Below, in pieces: positions 6,145 to 8,421 of a DNA stretch of 8,421 nucleotides. The notes below the pieces were generated by a model that had not been told where the DNA came from, made no database searches, and saw nothing but the letters and a program-made list of their open reading frames with translations. The position numbers were made by a program, and so were the translations under genes. Every line of letters begins with the position of its first letter. The stretch's first letter is position 1. This DNA comes from Psychroflexus sp. (lineage in GTDB: Bacteria; Bacteroidota; Bacteroidia; Flavobacteriales; Flavobacteriaceae): assembly GCA_003565575.1 (NCBI GenBank), contig PXBV01000191.1:1-8421 (forward strand), written 5' to 3'.

Positions 6145-6174
6145 AAAAAAAAACACCGCTACATAAGCGATGTT
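6145..6174 (-). terminator. Proximal intrinsic terminator of the grpE-dnaJ operon
   Basis: On the minus strand AACATCGCT (6174-6166), a five-base loop and AGCGGTGTT (6160-6152) form a 9-bp stem with one T·G wobble. A run of nine As at 6145-6153 on the plus strand gives the U-tract, part of which pairs in the stem base. It begins 28 nt beyond the dnaJ stop. As with its neighbour, the wobble becomes a C/A mismatch on the other strand, so it is oriented for leftward transcription. Confidence 0.75.
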
Positions 6175-6202
6175 CAAATATATATAATATTTTGTTAAGT
6201 CC

Positions 6203-7327
6203 TTATGAAAACATATCTTTTACCTTCTCAAAAAAAGATTTATCAGATTTATTTGGATTGGGTTCAAAATTTGTGTCTTCAGAATTTTTTTCAAAAAATT
6301 CTTTCTGCTCTTTGGTTAGCGTTTGTGGTGTCCAAACATTTATATGAACTAGAAGGTCTCCTGTTGAATAACCATTTAAGTTAGGTAAGCCTTTATTTCT
6401 AAGTCTTAAGATTTTTCCACTTTGTACTCCAGGCTCTATTTTAATTCTTACTTTACCTGTAACGGTTTGTATCTCTTTACTCGCACCTAAGGCTGCTTCA
6501 GGGAAGCTTACATAGAGATCGTAATGGATATTTTCTCCGTCTCTTTGTAAACTTTCGTGTTCTTTGACTTCGATAAGAACAATCAGATCTCCTGGCACGC
6601 CCTCTCCAGCTGGTTCGTTTCCTTTATTGGACACCTTTAATTGCATTCCGTCTTCTACACCCGCTGGAATTTTAATAGACACCGTTTCTTCTGTCATTCT
6701 TAACCCAGAAGCATCTGTACCTTGTCCCTTTTTATCGATGATTTGTCCAGAACCACCACAAGTTGTACAAGGTGTGGCAGTTTGCATCCTGCCTAAGATA
6801 GTATTGGTCACTCTGGTAACTTGACCGGTACCATTACAGGTTGTACAAGTCTTAAAGGTTGTGTCTGATGGTTTTTTCTTTCTAGAAACTTTGATTTTTT
6901 TCTCAATACCGGTAGCTACTTCTTCAAGACTTAAACTTACTCTTATCCTGAGGTTAGATCCTTTGGACCTTTGTCTACCTCCAAAGCCACCACCAAATCC
7001 TGAGAAGCCTTGGCTTCTTCCACCGAAGCCACCTCCAAATATATCACCAAATTGACTGAAGATATCATCCATATTCATACCTCCACCGCCAAAGCCTTGA
7101 GAACCATCAAAAGCACTGTGTCCAAACTGATCGTACTTTTGACGTTTGTCTTCATTCCCTAAAATTTCGTAAGCTTCTGCAGCTTTTTTGAATTTAGCTT
7201 CGGCTTCAGTATCGTTAGGATTTTTATCGGGATGGTACTTTATAGCCATCTTTCTGTAAGCTTTCTTAATCTCGGCTTGAGAAGCACCTTTAGATATTCC
7301 TAATATGTCGTAATAATCTTCTTTCAT
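6203..7327 (-). CDS. dnaJ: Chaperone DnaJ (Hsp40), flavobacterial type with two zinc motifs
   Basis: This 374-residue cytosolic co-chaperone has the usual DnaJ length. It delivers unfolded proteins to DnaK and stimulates its ATPase. The J domain (1-70) contains HPD at 32-34 between helices II and III. The Gly/Phe-rich linker spans about 73-118 and includes MNMDDIFSQFGDIFGG. The cysteine-rich centre holds only two CxxCxGxG motifs, CTTCNGTG (161-168) and CTTCGGSG (187-194), where classical DnaJ has four. One zinc site is therefore expected instead of two. The two C-terminal beta-barrel substrate domains follow (about 210-340), with the typical VSIKIPAGVEDG and GDLLVHINV segments, and a basic helix at the end suits the dimerisation tail. 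The gene lies 6 nt after grpE in the same operon and is followed by two tandem terminators. Start is the first ATG, giving MKEDYYDILGISKGA. Confidence 0.96.
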   Translation of the reverse strand: MKEDYYDILGISKGASQAEIKKAYRKMAIKYHPDKNPNDTEAEAKFKKAAEAYEILGNEDKRQKYDQFGHSAFDGSQGFGGGGMNMDDIFSQFGDIFGGGFGGRSQGFSGFGGGFGGRQRSKGSNLRIRVSLSLEEVATGIEKKIKVSRKKKPSDTTFKTCTTCNGTGQVTRVTNTILGRMQTATPCTTCGGSGQIIDKKGQGTDASGLRMTEETVSIKIPAGVEDGMQLKVSNKGNEPAGEGVPGDLIVLIEVKEHESLQRDGENIHYDLYVSFPEAALGASKEIQTVTGKVRIKIEPGVQSGKILRLRNKGLPNLNGYSTGDLLVHINVWTPQTLTKEQKEFFEKNSEDTNFEPNPNKSDKSFFEKVKDMFS

Positions 7328-7333
7328 AATGTT

Positions 7334-7927
7334 TTATTTACCAGTTACAACTTTTGGATAACGTATTATTTTATCACCAAGGGTGTAACCTTTTTCTACT
7401 ACGTCTATTATTTTGCCTTTCATTTCTTCATTTGGAGCTGCTATTTGGGTAATAGCTTCATGTAAATCTGAGTCAAAAACATCTCCTGCTTGTATTGACA
7501 TAACTTCTAAGCCTTTACTTTTTAGAGTTTCTCTCAATTTATTATTAATGAGCTCAATTCCATGAACTAAGGCATCATCTTCAGATTTTTTTAGTTCTAT
7601 CATTGCTCTGTCAAAATCGTCCAAAACAGGCAACATAGATTGCATTACATCTTGACCTGCTGTTTTAAAAAGCTCTACTCTTTCTTTTGATGTTCTGCGT
7701 TTATAATTTTCAAATTCAGCAAACAGCCTTAAGTATTTATCATCTTTTGCATCTAATTCTTGTTGAAGCTGTTCTTCCTTTGTTAATGTTACCTCTACTT
7801 CGTTAGTTTCATCATTAACCTTTTCTTTTGCTTCACTTTCGTTGATGGGTGCTTCAGTAGTTTCTTCTTGTTTCTCCTTTTTTTCTACTGATTCTTTTGC
7901 TTCTGATTTTATATCTTTTTTGCTCAT
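7334..7927 (-). CDS. grpE: GrpE, nucleotide exchange factor of DnaK
   Basis: This 197-residue protein releases ADP from DnaK and works with DnaJ. Residues 1-50 are a low-complexity, Lys/Glu-rich disordered tail. A long coiled-coil dimerisation helix follows (about 50-90, containing DDKYLRLFAEFENYKRR). A four-helix bundle segment comes next (MLPVLDDFDRAM, 98-109), and then the C-terminal beta wing carrying the GrpE signature from FDSDLHEAI (151-159) to GYTLGDKIIRYPKV (180-193). It is the first gene of a two-gene operon with dnaJ, 6 nt away. No hrcA or dnaK is adjacent, and no CIRCE element (TTAGCACTC inverted repeat) is visible upstream. Instead a TAnnTTTG box and a 10-bp inverted repeat lie in the short region before the ATG at 7927, and probably carry the control signals. 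Confidence 0.96.
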   Translation of the reverse strand: MSKKDIKSEAKESVEKKEKQEETTEAPINESEAKEKVNDETNEVEVTLTKEEQLQQELDAKDDKYLRLFAEFENYKRRTSKERVELFKTAGQDVMQSMLPVLDDFDRAMIELKKSEDDALVHGIELINNKLRETLKSKGLEVMSIQAGDVFDSDLHEAITQIAAPNEEMKGKIIDVVEKGYTLGDKIIRYPKVVTGK

Positions 7928-7940
7928 TCTAATAGTTTAT

Positions 7941-7990
7941 TGTCAATATGTCAAATGTATTGCCAATTCAAGTTTAATGCCATATTGACA
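7941..7990. repeat. 10-bp perfect inverted repeat (possible operator) between grpE and yceI
   Basis: TGTCAATATG at 7941-7950 and its exact reverse complement CATATTGACA at 7981-7990 are separated by 30 nt. On the minus strand the left arm is extended to TTGACATATTGACA (7954-7941), which contains two TTGACA units 8 nt apart. A third TTGACA is on the plus strand at 7985-7990. The left arm overlaps the predicted grpE transcription start. The right arm overlaps the possible -33 element of the divergent lipoprotein gene. The 30-nt spacing is too long for a simple hairpin operator but suits two sites for one protein. Function is inferred from position only. Confidence 0.5.
7952..7959 (-). promoter_or_regulatory. 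Candidate -7 promoter box of grpE-dnaJ
   Basis: The minus strand reads TACATTTG, a full match to TAnnTTTG, ending 24 nt before the grpE ATG. Transcription would start near 7945, inside the left arm of the CATATTGACA inverted repeat. No TTG at the normal -33 spacing is seen. Confidence 0.55.
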
Positions 7991-8014
7991 TATATTCAAT
8001 GTGGAATGTTTTTG
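7985..8014 (+). promoter_or_regulatory. Candidate promoter of the YceI-like lipoprotein gene
   Basis: TTG at 7985-7987, a 19-nt spacer and TGTTTTTG at 8007-8014 match the flavobacterial TTG-N17-23-TAnnTTTG layout with one mismatch in the -7 box. The predicted start near 8021 would give a leader of about 24 nt before the ATG at 8045. Confidence 0.4.
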
Positions 8015-8044
8015 GATACATATTTTTAAACTAAAAAACACAAC

Positions 8045-8421
8045 ATGAAAAAAAATGTAATTAATTCAATTTTAGTATTATCACTTGTAGCAACTGCATT
8101 TGGTTGCAAAGGCGATAAAAAAACAGAAACGTCTGAAGTGAAGGAAGCCAAAGAATCTTCTGAAACGGCTATTACTTACAATGTAGACGTTGAAGAATCA
8201 AAGCTTAACTGGGTAGGGTCAAAACCTGCGGGCAAACACAACGGTACTGTTTCTATCTCAAAAGGAAATCTAGAAATTGAAGACCAAGATTTGGCTGGCG
8301 GAAGTGTTGTTATTGACATGACAAGTATAGACGTTTTGGATCTAGAAGGTCAGGACAAGAAAGATCTAGAAAACCACTTGATGGGTTATGCCAACGGGAA
8401 GGAAGATCACTTCTTTAATGC
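8045..8421 (+). CDS. YceI-like family lipoprotein, N-terminal part (cut by right edge)
   Basis: From the ATG at 8045 the frame is open to the window end, giving 125 codons plus 2 nt. The protein begins with a lipoprotein signal peptide: MKKN, a hydrophobic core to about residue 16, then the lipobox TAFGC with Cys21 as the lipidated residue. A Lys/Glu-rich flexible linker follows (22-42). From about 43 the sequence enters a YceI-like domain (TYNVDVEESKLNWVGSKPAGKHNGTVSIS), with the family's ‘S-l-W...K-GkH.G.v’ pattern, and ends near MGYANGKEDHFFNA, which matches the ‘..FFdv..yP’ stretch preceding the second strand set. YceI domains are lipocalin-like barrels binding isoprenoid or other long hydrophobic molecules. 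The protein is probably anchored to a membrane on the periplasmic side or surface. It diverges from grpE and may share a control element with it. The C-terminal part, about half, is missing from the window. Confidence 0.88.
   Translation, partial: MKKNVINSILVLSLVATAFGCKGDKKTETSEVKEAKESSETAITYNVDVEESKLNWVGSKPAGKHNGTVSISKGNLEIEDQDLAGGSVVIDMTSIDVLDLEGQDKKDLENHLMGYANGKEDHFFN

Noticed and set aside
6070..6198. Plus-strand open frame of 42 codons (starts MDFLTFEYS) between the response regulator and dnaJ
   Set aside because: It spans both terminator hairpins, which explain the sequence on the other strand. It has no promoter box or recognisable protein features, and its Lys- and Ile-rich content is what AT-rich noncoding DNA would give.
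6960..7100. Repetitive CCACCAAA/CCTCCAAA-type sequence, considered as a DNA repeat or CRISPR-like array
   Set aside because: It is the codon-level echo of the Gly/Phe-rich linker of DnaJ, with irregular units and no spacers.
7928..8044. CIRCE/HrcA operator upstream of grpE
   Set aside because: Neither TTAGCACTC nor GAGTGCTAA is present. The inverted repeat found here has a different sequence and spacing.

Overview
The window is a compact, AT-rich stretch of chromosome from a member of the Bacteroidota, most likely class Flavobacteriia. Three things point there. Several upstream regions carry the Bacteroidota-type -7 promoter box TAnnTTTG, with little sign of Shine-Dalgarno sites. Several proteins have flavobacterial flavour: a DnaJ with a two-motif zinc centre, the N-terminus of a Bacteroidota-type M23 peptidase, and a YceI-family lipoprotein. 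The gene set is ordinary core and near-core metabolism. I see no phage, transposon, CRISPR array, tRNA, rRNA or recognisable defence island.

Left part (1-1896): the 5' end of a probable M23 peptidase gene runs off the left edge on the minus strand. A strong palindromic terminator separates it from ohr, an organic-hydroperoxide peroxidase gene on the minus strand. Divergent from ohr is meaB, the GTPase chaperone of adenosylcobalamin-dependent methylmalonyl-CoA mutase.

Middle (1893-4845): a tight minus-strand operon encodes a MATE efflux transporter, a 75-residue acidic protein of unknown function and a membrane PAP2 phosphatase. The first junction is an ATGA overlap and the second a direct TAA-ATG abutment. 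The 3' end of the operon overlaps the 3' end of meaB by 4 nt. Divergent from the MATE gene is a GNAT-like protein with a degraded acetyl-CoA loop, probably starting at TTG. Its 3' end again overlaps the next convergent gene by 4 nt.

Right part (4842-8421): a minus-strand NtrC-like response regulator consists only of receiver plus AAA+ domains. It has GAFTSA in place of GAFTGA and no C-terminal helix-turn-helix. Next come two tandem intrinsic terminators and the grpE-dnaJ chaperone operon on the minus strand, without dnaK or hrcA nearby. Divergent from grpE is a YceI-family lipoprotein cut by the right edge. The grpE/yceI intergenic region holds a perfect 10-bp inverted repeat placed over promoter elements of both genes. 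It is the best candidate here for an undescribed regulatory site.

Functionally the region mixes stress and protein-quality functions (Ohr, GrpE, DnaJ, YceI), envelope functions (M23 peptidase, MATE, PAP2) and one metabolic chaperone (MeaB). I see no single pathway joining them. The most interesting items are the mirrored grpE/yceI element, the DNA-binding-less response regulator and the conserved-looking small acidic protein coupled between a transporter and a lipid phosphatase.
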